A stretch of 64,000 nucleotides of DNA, taken from assembly GCF_017811175.1 (NCBI RefSeq), contig NZ_JACWIJ010000002.1, forward strand, positions 1,674,001 to 1,738,000. Reading direction: 5' to 3'. Positions 53,125 through 62,147 of this stretch are shown piece by piece. The translations under genes were made by a program, and so were the position numbers. Positions within the stretch are counted from its first letter, which is position 1. Each line of letters begins with the position of its first letter. The stretch comes from Melaminivora jejuensis (lineage in GTDB: Bacteria > Pseudomonadota > Gammaproteobacteria > Burkholderiales > Burkholderiaceae_C). The notes below the pieces were generated by a model. That model saw only the letters and a program-made list of their open reading frames with translations, did not search any database and had not been told where the DNA came from.

Positions 53125-54177
53125 ATGCAAAAGCGGCAAATTTTATCGACCCGCCCGCCCGCCGCCGCCCGGGGCGCGCCGGCGGCGGGCCGGGCGCCGG
53201 TCTTCGATGCCTGCCAGGTCGGCGTGGTGCTGCGCGCGGTATTGCTGGTGCAGCTGCTGCTGGGCGTGGCGGCCATGTTCGGCACCGACAGCTTCGAGGG
53301 CTGGCTGGCGCAGCTGGCCCTGCTGACCGGCGGCGCGCTGCCGGCCACGCTGGCCTGGCTGCTGGCTGCCTGCGCTGCCCGGCCTGTCCTGGCGCGGCTG
53401 GCCGAGCCGCTGCAGTACGCCGCCGGCGCCCTGCTGGGCGCGCTGGCCGGCCTGGGCGCGTGCGCGCTGCTGGCGCCCGTGCTGGACGGCGCCGCACCCT
53501 GGCTGGCCAGCACCGCCAGCGGCGCGCTGATCGCCACGCTGCTGGTGGCCGTGCTGGCGCTGCGCGCGCGCGCCCGGCTGCCGGCGGCCACCACGGCGCG
53601 CCTGACCGAGCTGCAGGCGCGCATCCGACCGCACTTCCTGTTCAACACCCTCAACAGCGCCATCGCCCTGGTGCGGGACGAACCGGCGCGCGCCGAGGCG
53701 CTGCTGGAAGACCTGAGCGATCTGTTCCGCCAGGCCCTGGTCGAGCAGGGCGAGGCGGTGACGCTGGACGAGGAGGTGGAGCTGGCGCGCAAGTACCTGG
53801 CCATCGAGCAGGTGCGCTTTGGCGAGCGGATGCGCGTGCAGTGGCAGCTCGATGCGCGCGCCGGCAACGCCCTGGTGCCACCGCTGCTGCTGCAGCCGCT
53901 GGTGGAAAACGCCGTCCGGCACGGGGTCGAGCCCGACGAGCAGGGCCTGGCCAAGCTGCGCATCAGCACCGCGCTGCGCGGCAGCCAGGTACGGATAGGC
54001 ATCACCAACACCCTGCCCCGGCGCGCTGCAGGCACCCCGGCACCTGCCGGCCACGGCATCGCCCAGGCCAATGTGCGCGAGCGCCTGCGCCTGCTGCACG
54101 ACATCGAGTGCGACTTCCGCGCCAGCGCGCACAAGGGCCTGTACCACGTGCGCATCACCCTGCCGCTGCGCGCCTGA
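53125..54177 (+). CDS. LytS/AlgZ-type membrane histidine kinase
   Basis: A 350-aa sensor kinase. Four hydrophobic segments fill residues ~35-155 ([37 protein letters not shown]). The His_kinase box is [21 protein letters not shown] (phospho-acceptor His in RPHFLFN), followed by the ATP-binding N box [17 protein letters not shown] and a G box region. ATG 53125 is preceded by GGGAG. Its usual partner, a LytTR regulator, is found at 58.6 kb after an intervening oxidase cluster, so the pair is probably functional but split. Confidence 0.9.
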   Translation: MQKRQILSTRPPAAARGAPAAGRAPVFDACQVGVVLRAVLLVQLLLGVAAMFGTDSFEGWLAQLALLTGGALPATLAWLLAACAARPVLARLAEPLQYAAGALLGALAGLGACALLAPVLDGAAPWLASTASGALIATLLVAVLALRARARLPAATTARLTELQARIRPHFLFNTLNSAIALVRDEPARAEALLEDLSDLFRQALVEQGEAVTLDEEVELARKYLAIEQVRFGERMRVQWQLDARAGNALVPPLLLQPLVENAVRHGVEPDEQGLAKLRISTALRGSQVRIGITNTLPRRAAGTPAPAGHGIAQANVRERLRLLHDIECDFRASAHKGLYHVRITLPLRA

Positions 54178-54194
54178 GCTTGACTGCTCGGCAA

Positions 54195-54212
54195 GCAGGG
54201 TTGTAGCCCTGC
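54195..54212. promoter_or_regulatory. Hairpin upstream of the cbb3 oxidase operon
   Basis: GCAGGG (54195-54200) and CCCTGC (54207-54212) form a 6-bp stem with loop TTGTAG, shortly after the kinase stop. No T-run follows. The gap 54178-54348 probably also holds the ccoN promoter; no convincing FNR box was found. Confidence 0.3.
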
Positions 54213-54348
54213 CCCTACAAAGATTCATGTAACTTGAACTTTACAATCACCTGGCCATGCGTAGCACGGGTGAGCTTTTGCTCCCTTGCGTTGCATCAAG
54301 TTTCGGCGCCCGGCACGCGCCATTCGAGAACCAGAGAGGAAACCGGCC

Positions 54349-56010
54349 ATGGACAGTGCCGTCATGAGCCTGCTGGGCGCCTTCCTGCTGTCGATCATTG
54401 GACTGTTCGTGTTCATCTGGTCGATGCGCAAGGGCCTGCTGATGGAAAACCCGAGGGCTGCCTCGGTCATCTTCGCCAACGGAGAGATTGGCAAGGTGGA
54501 CGACCCGGCGCTGCAGCCGGGCGAGCGCGCCGAGCTGCAGGCGGCCGCCGCCGAAAAGGGCGACGCGCCCATGCACCTGCCCGACGCGCATGAGCTGGAG
54601 CAGCGCCAGGAGGCCGACCGCTCCAGCGCCTTCCCGGTCTTCATGTTCATCGCCTTTGCCTGCATGTGGCTGGTGCTGGGTTCGGTGGCGGGCCTGACGG
54701 CATCGCTGAAGCTGCACATGCCCGACTGGCTGGTCAGCGAGGCCTGGATGACGTTTGGCCGCATTCGCACCGTCCACCTCACAGCCGTGCTCTATGGCTG
54801 GATCACCAACGCCTCGCTGGGCGTCATCATCTGGCTGCTGCCGCGCCTGCTGCGCACGCCGCTGATGGGCGCCATGTGGGTCATGCTGGGCGGCGCGCTG
54901 ATCAACATCGCCATTGCCAGCGGCATCGGCGCCATCGGCGCGGGCTGGACGGATGGCATGGAGTACCTGGAGATGCCCTGGCAGATCGGCCTGTTCATCG
55001 TCGCCGGCATGGTCTGCATCATCGGCCCGGTGCTCTACACGCTGGTCAACCGCAAGGTCGAGTCGCTGTACGTCACCGTCTGGTACCACGTCGCAGCCCT
55101 GCTGTGGATCACGCTCTTGTTCCTGGTGGCCAAGCTGCCGGGCGTGCATTACGGCGTGCAGCAGGCGACCATGAACTGGTGGTACGGCCACAACGTGCTG
55201 GGCCTGTGGTTCACGCCGGTGAGCGTGGGCGCCATCTACTACTTCCTGCCCAAGATCATTGCCCGGCCGGTGCGCTCGTACAACCTGTCCATCCTGGGCT
55301 TTTGGACGCTGGCGTTTTTTTATGCCCAGGTCGGCGGCCACCACCTGGTGGGCGGGCCGGTGCCGGGCTGGCTGATCACGCTGTCCATCGTGCAGAGCAT
55401 GATGATGATCGTGCCGGTGGCGGCGTTCTCCATCAATATGGCCGGCACCATGTGGGGCCGCACGCACCTGGCGCGCCACTCGCCGACGCTGCGCTTCATG
55501 ATGTTCGGCGGGCTGATGTACATGCTGTCGTCGGTGCAGGGCTCGTTCGAGGCGCTGCGCTCGATCAACCAGATCACGCACTTCACGCATTTCACCGTGG
55601 CCCACGCCCACCTGGGCGCCTATGGCTTCGTGACCATGGTGCTGTTTGGCGCCATCTATTTCATGATGCCGCGCGTGCTGCACTGGGAGTGGCCGTATCC
55701 GCGCCTGATCACGCTGCAGTTCTGGCTGGCGGCCATCGGCATCCTGATCTATTTCATCGGCCTGTCGTATGGCGGCTGGCTGCAGGGCGTGTACATGCTG
55801 GATGCGGCCCGCCCCTTCATGGACTCGGTGGCCGTGACCATGCCGTGGCTCAAGTCGCGCAGCCTGGGCGGCGCGCTGATGGTGGCCAGCCAGGTCATCT
55901 TTGTCGGCCACTTCCTGGCCATGGCGCTGCGCTTCGGCCCCGAGCGCACGGGTGCGGCGCTGTTTGCAGCCAAGCGCGCACAGAAACTGGAGCTGGCTCA
56001 TGGAGAATGA
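54349..56010 (+). CDS. ccoN: cbb3 oxidase subunit I with fused CcoS-like N-terminus
   Basis: Catalytic subunit of a high-affinity haem-copper oxidase, 553 aa. The first ~60 residues (AFLLSIIGLFVFIWSMRKGLL, ASVIFANGEIGKVDDP) look like CcoS, normally a separate maturation protein. The rest is CcoN: haem b ligand in TVHLTAVLYGW, helix with WWYGHNVLGLWFTP (Cu ligand His), CuB pair in GGHHLVGGPVPGW, and THFTHFTVAHAHLGAYGF (haem ligands). It is a divergent CcoN type. ATG 54349 follows GAGG. Its stop overlaps ccoO by 11 bp. Confidence 0.9.
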   Translation: MDSAVMSLLGAFLLSIIGLFVFIWSMRKGLLMENPRAASVIFANGEIGKVDDPALQPGERAELQAAAAEKGDAPMHLPDAHELEQRQEADRSSAFPVFMFIAFACMWLVLGSVAGLTASLKLHMPDWLVSEAWMTFGRIRTVHLTAVLYGWITNASLGVIIWLLPRLLRTPLMGAMWVMLGGALINIAIASGIGAIGAGWTDGMEYLEMPWQIGLFIVAGMVCIIGPVLYTLVNRKVESLYVTVWYHVAALLWITLLFLVAKLPGVHYGVQQATMNWWYGHNVLGLWFTPVSVGAIYYFLPKIIARPVRSYNLSILGFWTLAFFYAQVGGHHLVGGPVPGWLITLSIVQSMMMIVPVAAFSINMAGTMWGRTHLARHSPTLRFMMFGGLMYMLSSVQGSFEALRSINQITHFTHFTVAHAHLGAYGFVTMVLFGAIYFMMPRVLHWEWPYPRLITLQFWLAAIGILIYFIGLSYGGWLQGVYMLDAARPFMDSVAVTMPWLKSRSLGGALMVASQVIFVGHFLAMALRFGPERTGAALFAAKRAQKLELAHGE

Positions 56011-56665
56011 AGTCAAACTCGCCGCCGGCGCCATGGTGACGCTCGGCCTGGCCACCGCCGCCCTGGTGGTGCTGCCCTACATCCAGGTGCGCGATGTCAA
56101 GCCGCCCGAGGGTCTGAAGCCCTACACCAGCGCCGAGCTGCGCGGGCGCGCCAGCTACATCGCCAACGGCTGCGTCTATTGCCATACGCAACAGCCGCGC
56201 GACAAGAGCTTCGGGCCTGATGCCGAACGCGGCTGGGGCCGTGCCACCGTGCCCGCCGACTACAGCTACGACCGTCCGCACCTGCTGGGCAGTATGCGCA
56301 CCGGGCCGGATCTGATGAACATCGGCGTGCGCCAGCCCAGCCGCGACTGGCACCTGGGCCACCTGTACCAGCCGCGCGCCTACGTGCCCGGCTCCATCAT
56401 GCCGTCCTACCCCTATCTGTTCGACATCAAGAACAAGGCCGAGGCGGGCGACGAGGTGCTGAAACTGCCGCCGGGCTACACGCCGGCGGGCAAGGTGGTC
56501 GTAGCCACGCCCGAGGCGCTGGATCTGGTCAAGTACCTGCAGTCGCTCAACCGCAGCTACCCGGTGCTGCCGCCCGAGCCCAAGGATGCCGCCGGCGCCG
56601 CTGCCCCCGCTCCTGCTTCTGCTCCTGCACCCGCCCCTGCCGCCGCACCGGCGGCGGCATCCTGA
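56000..56665 (+). CDS. ccoO: cbb3 oxidase monohaem subunit II
   Basis: A 221-aa membrane-anchored cytochrome c. A single N-terminal helix (LAAGAMVTLGLATAALVVLPYI) is followed by the haem-binding CVYCH, the Met ligand region PGSIMPSYPYLF, and RTGPDLMNIG. The C-terminal ~35 residues are an Ala/Pro-rich tail. It passes electrons from CcoP to CcoN. Confidence 0.93.
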   Translation: MENEVKLAAGAMVTLGLATAALVVLPYIQVRDVKPPEGLKPYTSAELRGRASYIANGCVYCHTQQPRDKSFGPDAERGWGRATVPADYSYDRPHLLGSMRTGPDLMNIGVRQPSRDWHLGHLYQPRAYVPGSIMPSYPYLFDIKNKAEAGDEVLKLPPGYTPAGKVVVATPEALDLVKYLQSLNRSYPVLPPEPKDAAGAAAPAPASAPAPAPAAAPAAAS

Positions 56666-56676
56666 GGAGGCCCGCC

Positions 56677-57273
56677 ATGCAACAACCGTCACCTGACTGG
56701 AAGGCGCAGCAGCGCGAGCACGCCGATCCCGAGGAAAGCATCCGCCCCATCCCGCTGCTGGCCGTGGGCGTGACCCTGGCGCTGGTGGTCTTCGGCGTGC
56801 TCTACATCTTCCTGTCCGAGCCGCTGACGCACTCGCGCCTGGGCGACCAGCGCACCGTGGCCGACCTGGCCGGCCCGGCGGCCCCGGCCGCTGGCGCCGC
56901 CGTCGATGGCAAGGCCATCTTTGCCGCCCAGTGCGCGGCCTGCCACCAGGCCACGGGCAAGGGTCTGCCGGGGGTGTTCCCGCCGCTCGATGGCTCGGAA
57001 TGGGTCACCGGCGACGCCCGCGTGCTGGCCAACATCCTGCTGCACGGCATCAACGGCGAGATCACCGTGGCCGGCAACAAGTACCAGGGCTCCATGCCAG
57101 CCTTCGCCCAGCTGAGCGATGCCGAGCTGGCCGGCGTGGCCAGCTACATCCGCAGCAGCTGGGCCAACCAGGCCGAGGCGCTGAGCGATGAGCTGTTCGC
57201 CAAGGAGCGCGCCGGCAGCGAGCGCAAGACACCCTTCGAGGGCCAGGCTGAGCTGGAGGCTTTGAAACAGTAG
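56677..57273 (+). CDS. ccoP: cbb3 oxidase subunit III, single-haem CcoP variant
   Basis: A 198-aa cytochrome c with one N-terminal transmembrane helix (LLAVGVTLALVVFGVLYIFL) and one haem site (CAACHQATGKGLPGVFPPLDG, with Met ligand in GSMPAFAQLSDAELA). Canonical CcoP has two haem c sites, so this is a shortened variant. The stop codon overlaps the GTG start of the next gene. Confidence 0.85.
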   Translation: MQQPSPDWKAQQREHADPEESIRPIPLLAVGVTLALVVFGVLYIFLSEPLTHSRLGDQRTVADLAGPAAPAAGAAVDGKAIFAAQCAACHQATGKGLPGVFPPLDGSEWVTGDARVLANILLHGINGEITVAGNKYQGSMPAFAQLSDAELAGVASYIRSSWANQAEALSDELFAKERAGSERKTPFEGQAELEALKQ

Positions 57274-57944
57274 TGTTGCGCACTGCCCTCCTCAGCCTTG
57301 TCATGCTGCTGGCCGGCTGGGCCGCTGCCGGCTGGCTGACGCACGACTTCCAGGTCTGGACGGACGAGGGCGCGCGCCGGCTGGAAGTCGCCTTGCGCCC
57401 GGTGCCCATGCCTGCCGTACAGGCGCAGGACGGCGCCGGACGGCAGACAGCCCTGCCGGCGCTGCTGGCCGGTGTGCCGGAGCAAGCCGGCGCCCCGCAG
57501 CAGTCCCGGGGCGGCGCCACCATCGTGGATTTCTTCTACACGTATTGCGAGACCATCTGCCTGTCGCTGGGCAGCAGCTTTCAGCAGTTGCAGGCAGCGC
57601 TGCAGGCCGATATGGCAGCCGGGCAGGACTCGGGCGTACGCCTGCTGTCCATCAGCTTCGACGGCACCCGCGACGATGCGCCGGCGCTGCGGCGCTACGC
57701 ACATGGACTGCGCGCCGAGGACGGCTTGTGGCGCTTCGTGCGCGTGCCCGATGCGCGCGAGGAACAGGCGCTGCTGGCACACCTGGGTGTGGTCGTCATC
57801 CCCGACGGGCGCGGCGACTACGAGCACAACGCCGCGCTGCTGGTCTTCGATGCTGCGGGCCGGATGCGCCGCGTGTTCGACCTGGCCGAGCAGCAACTGG
57901 CCCTGGACTACGCGCGCCACCTGGCGCGCAAGGGCAGCCCATGA
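57273..57944 (+). CDS. Sco1/SenC-like copper chaperone
   Basis: A 223-aa membrane-anchored thioredoxin-fold protein thought to deliver copper to the oxidase CuB/CuA sites or to reduce them. It starts at GTG 57273, which overlaps the ccoP stop. The N-terminal helix is MLLAGWAAAGWL. The copper site pattern is YTYCETIC (Cys-X3-Cys) and the conserved His in DYEHNAALLVFD; LLSISFDGTRDD is the usual Sco segment. Overlap with ccoP and the next gene shows one operon. Confidence 0.85.
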   Translation: MLRTALLSLVMLLAGWAAAGWLTHDFQVWTDEGARRLEVALRPVPMPAVQAQDGAGRQTALPALLAGVPEQAGAPQQSRGGATIVDFFYTYCETICLSLGSSFQQLQAALQADMAAGQDSGVRLLSISFDGTRDDAPALRRYAHGLRAEDGLWRFVRVPDAREEQALLAHLGVVVIPDGRGDYEHNAALLVFDAAGRMRRVFDLAEQQLALDYARHLARKGSP

Positions 57945-58588
57945 CCTCCGCCGCTGCGCGCCTGGGCGCACCCCTGCAGCGGCTGCGCCATCTGGCCGCT
58001 CCGCTGCCGCAGGCTGCCGCCGGGGCCGCGCTGCTGCTGGTGCTGGCCCTGGCGCCGCTGCGCGCGCTGCTGGAGGCCAGCATGTGGCGCCACATGGTGC
58101 TGCAGTTTCCGCTGTGGCTGCTCGCCGGCGCGCTGCTGGCTGCCGCCCTGCCCCCTGACACACGCGCCCGGCTGGCACGCTGGAACACCCTGGGCATCGC
58201 CGGCCTGGTCTGGACGGCGACGGTGCTGGCCGTGCTGATGGTGCCGCGCGTGCTCGACCTGGCGCTGCGCGTGCCGGCCATCGAGCTGCTCAAGTGCGCT
58301 GCCCTGGTGCTGGCCGGCGCGGCGCTGCGCCTGTCGTGGCAGCCGGCGGGGCGGGTGGTACAGGGCTTCTTCCTGGGCAACGTCCTGCCCATGATGGTGG
58401 TGGTCGGGCAGCTCTATGTCGATTCGCCGCTGCGCCTGTGCAACGCCTATCTGCTCGACGATCAGGAGCGCCTGGGCCGCTGGCTGATCGCGCTGGCTGC
58501 AGCCCTGGCCGTGGCCTGGATCGTGCGCGTGTTCTGGCAGCTGGCACAGCGCGAGCAGGCCGGCGCGGCACAATCGCCCGATCGATAG
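57941..58588 (+). CDS. Polytopic membrane protein of the oxidase operon
   Basis: A 215-aa protein with about six hydrophobic helices (LLLVLALAPLRALLEASMW, LWLLAGALLAAAL, TLGIAGLVWTATVLAVLMV, GFFLGNVLPMMVVVGQLY, WLIALAAALAVAWIVRVF). Its MWRHMVLQFPLWLLAG segment resembles the motif in CtaG/CoxG-like assembly proteins. Its ATG overlaps the Sco stop. A role in oxidase assembly is inferred from the operon; the exact family is unsure. Confidence 0.7.
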   Translation: MTSAAARLGAPLQRLRHLAAPLPQAAAGAALLLVLALAPLRALLEASMWRHMVLQFPLWLLAGALLAAALPPDTRARLARWNTLGIAGLVWTATVLAVLMVPRVLDLALRVPAIELLKCAALVLAGAALRLSWQPAGRVVQGFFLGNVLPMMVVVGQLYVDSPLRLCNAYLLDDQERLGRWLIALAAALAVAWIVRVFWQLAQREQAGAAQSPDR

Positions 58589-58632
58589 CGCCGCCGCACT
58601 GCCGGGGCGGCCATCCTGTCCCCCTTTGCCCC

Positions 58633-59394
58633 ATGCACATCCTGATCGTGGACGATGAAGCCCTGGCGCGCAGCCGCCTGCGCCGCCTGCTGGACGATTG
58701 CCGGGCCGGCCATCAGGTCAGCGAGGCGCGGCACGCCGGCGAGGCGCTGGCGCTGCTCGCCGACCCAGCAGCGCATCCGGTGGATGTGCTGCTGCTGGAC
58801 ATCCGTATGCCTGGCATGGACGGCCTGGCACTGGCGCACGAGCTGCAGCGCTTGGCCGAGCCGCCGGCCATCGTCTTCGTCACCGCGCACACCGACCATG
58901 CGCTGGACGCCTTCGAGCTGGACGCTGCCGACTACCTGACCAAGCCGGTGCGCCTGGAGCGCCTGCAGCAGGCCCTGGCCAAGGCGCAGCGCGCGCGCGC
59001 CCTGGCCATCGGCGGCGCCCCGGCCAGCGCGCCCCTGCCGCTGCACGACGGCGAGGCGCTACTCATCCACGAGCGCGGCCGCACCGAGCGCGTGCCTCTG
59101 GCCGAGGTGCTGTACCTGCGCGCCGAGCTGAAATACGTCACCGTGCGCACACTCTCGCGCAGCTACATCCTGGACGATGCCCTGACCGAGCTGGAGGCGC
59201 GCCACCCTGAGCACTTCCTGCGCATCCACCGCAGTACCCTGGTGGCACGCCGCGCCCTGCGCGCCCTGATACGCGAGGGCAGCGCCGAGGGCAGCGAAGG
59301 CGAAAGCTGGGCCGTGCGCCTGCACGGGCTGGCGCAGCCGCTGCCGGTCTCGCGCCGGCAGGTGACGGCGGTGCGCGAGGCACTGAGCGGCTGA
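58633..59394 (+). CDS. LytTR-family response regulator (AlgR-like)
   Basis: A 253-aa regulator. The CheY-like receiver has acidic pocket DDE near residue 7, phospho-acceptor Asp in LLLDIRMPGMDG (about residue 55), and conserved Thr/Lys in VTAHTDHALDAFELDAADYLTKPV. The C-terminal LytTR DNA-binding domain spans ~150-250 (LYLRAELKYVTVRTLSRSYILDDALTELE, FLRIHRSTLVARRAL). It is the likely partner of the kinase at 53.1-54.2 kb. Confidence 0.93.
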   Translation: MHILIVDDEALARSRLRRLLDDCRAGHQVSEARHAGEALALLADPAAHPVDVLLLDIRMPGMDGLALAHELQRLAEPPAIVFVTAHTDHALDAFELDAADYLTKPVRLERLQQALAKAQRARALAIGGAPASAPLPLHDGEALLIHERGRTERVPLAEVLYLRAELKYVTVRTLSRSYILDDALTELEARHPEHFLRIHRSTLVARRALRALIREGSAEGSEGESWAVRLHGLAQPLPVSRRQVTAVREALSG

Positions 59395-59448
59395 GGCGCT
59401 GCGCCAGCGTGGATCAAGGAGGCTGTGCGTGGCGCCAAGAGGCTGCAC

Positions 59449-59471
59449 TCGGCCCCTCTCGGAAGGGCCAC
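59449..59471. terminator. Hairpin between convergent regulator and ZIP genes
   Basis: GGCCC (59451-59455) pairs with GGGCC (59465-59469), extendable outward by CTCGG/CCGAG with a small bulge. No T-run is visible. Likely slows transcription between the converging genes; weak as a terminator call. Confidence 0.35.
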
Positions 59472-59490
59472 CGAGGCCGCGCACCCGCCC

Positions 59491-60315
59491 TCAATGCTCC
59501 AGATGATGGGCCAGATAGCTGGCCAGGGTCACCAGGGTGATGCCCACGATCAGCCAGGCCACCTGCAGCGCCGCCTGCGCCGCCGGCAGACGCCGCTGCA
59601 ACTGCGGAATCAGATCGGCCAGGGCGACATAGATGAAGCTGCTGGAGGCCACGACCAGGAAATACGGCAGCGCACCCTGCCAGTGGCCGATCAGGAAATA
59701 GCCCACCAGCCCACCCAGCACCGACACCGCACCGGCCAGCGACACCTTGAGCAGCGCCACGCTGCGCGCCGCGCCGCGCTGGCGCAGCACGATCAGGTCA
59801 CCTACGTGGTGTGGCACCTCGTGGGCCAGCACCGACAGCGCCGCCACCAGCCCCAGGTGCAGATCGGCCATGAAGGCCGAGGCGATCAGCACGCCATCGC
59901 CAAAGCAATGCACGCTGTCGCCGGTGAGCAGCGTCCAGCCGCCGTGGCCGTGCCGGTGGCCGTGGTGCTGATGCTCGTGTTCGTGCGCGTGTCCATGTGA
60001 ATGGCCGTGGTGTATCCCACCCGCCGCGTTCTCATGCCCGTGGTGCCACAGCTCGGCCTTTTCCAGCAGGAAGAAGAACACCAGCCCCACCAGCAGCGTG
60101 GCAAACAGCGGCTGCACGCTGGCGCCATCCTCGAAGGCCTCGGGCAGCAGGTGCATGAAGGCCGTGGCCAGCAGCGCACCGGCAGCCAGACTCAGCAGAT
60201 GCTGTGGCCCGACACGGCCATTGCCGCCCAGGCCCAGGCGCAGGGAGAGCTCGGCCAGCCACACGCTGCCGATGCCGGCGGCCAGTGTGGCGACGACGAT
60301 TGCTAGCAAAACCAT
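59491..60315 (-). CDS. ZIP-family divalent metal transporter
   Basis: A 274-aa inner-membrane metal importer. A His-rich loop (HHGHSHGHAHEHEHQHHGHR, about residues 101-125) lies between helices 3 and 4. Helices 4 and 5 carry the metal-site motifs HCFGDGVLIASAF and LAHEVPHHVGDLIVL (the HEhPHE-like signature). Zinc is the commonest substrate of such His-rich members. The ATG abuts a dispersed repeat. Confidence 0.93.
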   Translation of the reverse strand: MVLLAIVVATLAAGIGSVWLAELSLRLGLGGNGRVGPQHLLSLAAGALLATAFMHLLPEAFEDGASVQPLFATLLVGLVFFFLLEKAELWHHGHENAAGGIHHGHSHGHAHEHEHQHHGHRHGHGGWTLLTGDSVHCFGDGVLIASAFMADLHLGLVAALSVLAHEVPHHVGDLIVLRQRGAARSVALLKVSLAGAVSVLGGLVGYFLIGHWQGALPYFLVVASSSFIYVALADLIPQLQRRLPAAQAALQVAWLIVGITLVTLASYLAHHLEH

Positions 60316-60369
60316 AGCTTCCTGCGCTTATCCTGATTGCGAAAAGGGCGGATTTTGCCCAAAAAACAG
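60312..60369 (+). repeat. Dispersed ~56-bp repeat, copy 7
   Basis: CATAGCTTCCTGCGCTTATC followed by CTGATTGCGAAAAGGGCGGATTTTG and a run of A. A more diverged member; it abuts the ZIP start codon. The remaining gap to paoA shows no clear promoter. Confidence 0.6.
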
Positions 60370-60501
60370 ATGTTCCTGCAGCAACCTGCCAGCTACCGGC
60401 GCAGCCCGCCCTTTATCCTGCCAACGCTCCCGGGCGCAGCCGTCCTACACACGGCAGCCGGCAAGTCCCAATACTGGCCGCTCCGACAGCGAAGGAAACC
60501 C

Positions 60502-61091
60502 ATGCGCCCCAGCACCCACGAAGCACCGCAGCAGCCGGCTCCTGTGCCGCGTATTGCCTCGACCCACCGCGTGCAGCTGCACATCAATGGCATCGGACAT
60601 GAACTCGATCTGCCCGCCTGGGTCACGCTGCTGGATCTGCTGCGCGAGCGCCTGCACCTGAGCGGCACCAAAAAGGGCTGCGACCACGGCCAGTGCGGCG
60701 CCTGCACGGTGCTGGTCGATGGCCGGCGCATCAACTCCTGCCTGGCGCTGGCGGTGATGCTGGACGGCGCCGACATCACCACCGTGGAGGGCTTGCCGGC
60801 GCTGATCGGCGCCGAGGGCGATGCGCTGCACCCGCTGCAGCAGGCCTTCATCGACCACGACGCCTTCCAGTGCGGCTACTGCACGCCGGGCCAGCTGTGC
60901 TCCGCCGTGGGCCTGATGAACGAGGGCGGCGTGCGCCACGTCGGCGACATCCGCGAGCGCATGAGCGGCAACCTGTGCCGCTGCGGCGCCTATCCACAGA
61001 TCGTCAAGGCTGTGGCCGAAGTGGCGCTGGCCGGCAGTGCAGCAGCGGTAACAGCTCCAGCACCAACCCCGGCGCAGCGCCTGGAGGCAGC

Positions 61092-61095
<4 letters not shown>
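60502..61095 (+). CDS. paoA: Aldehyde oxidoreductase 2Fe-2S subunit
   Basis: A 197-aa iron-sulfur subunit of a xanthine-oxidase-family molybdenum hydroxylase. The plant-type ferredoxin motif GTKKGCDHGQCGACTVLVDG and NSCLAL bind cluster II, and the C-terminal QCGYCTPGQLCSAVGL with GNLCRCGAYPQIVKAV binds cluster I. The first ~28 residues (MRPSTHEAPQQPAPVPR) resemble a spacer or a signal remnant; E. coli PaoA has a Tat signal but no RR motif is evident here. Overlaps paoB (ATGA). Confidence 0.92.

Positions 61096-62143
<1,048 letters not shown>

Positions 62144-62147
<4 letters not shown>

Noticed and set aside
51564..54194. Long argH frame extended to 54194 (876 residues)
   Set aside because: The upstream third is antisense to the kinase gene and has Arg/Ser-rich nonsense composition; argH starts normally at 53048.
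54236..54248. FNR/ANR box upstream of the cbb3 operon (TTGAACTTTACAA)
   Set aside because: Only partly matches TTGAT-N4-ATCAA and the spacing is wrong; not reported as a site.
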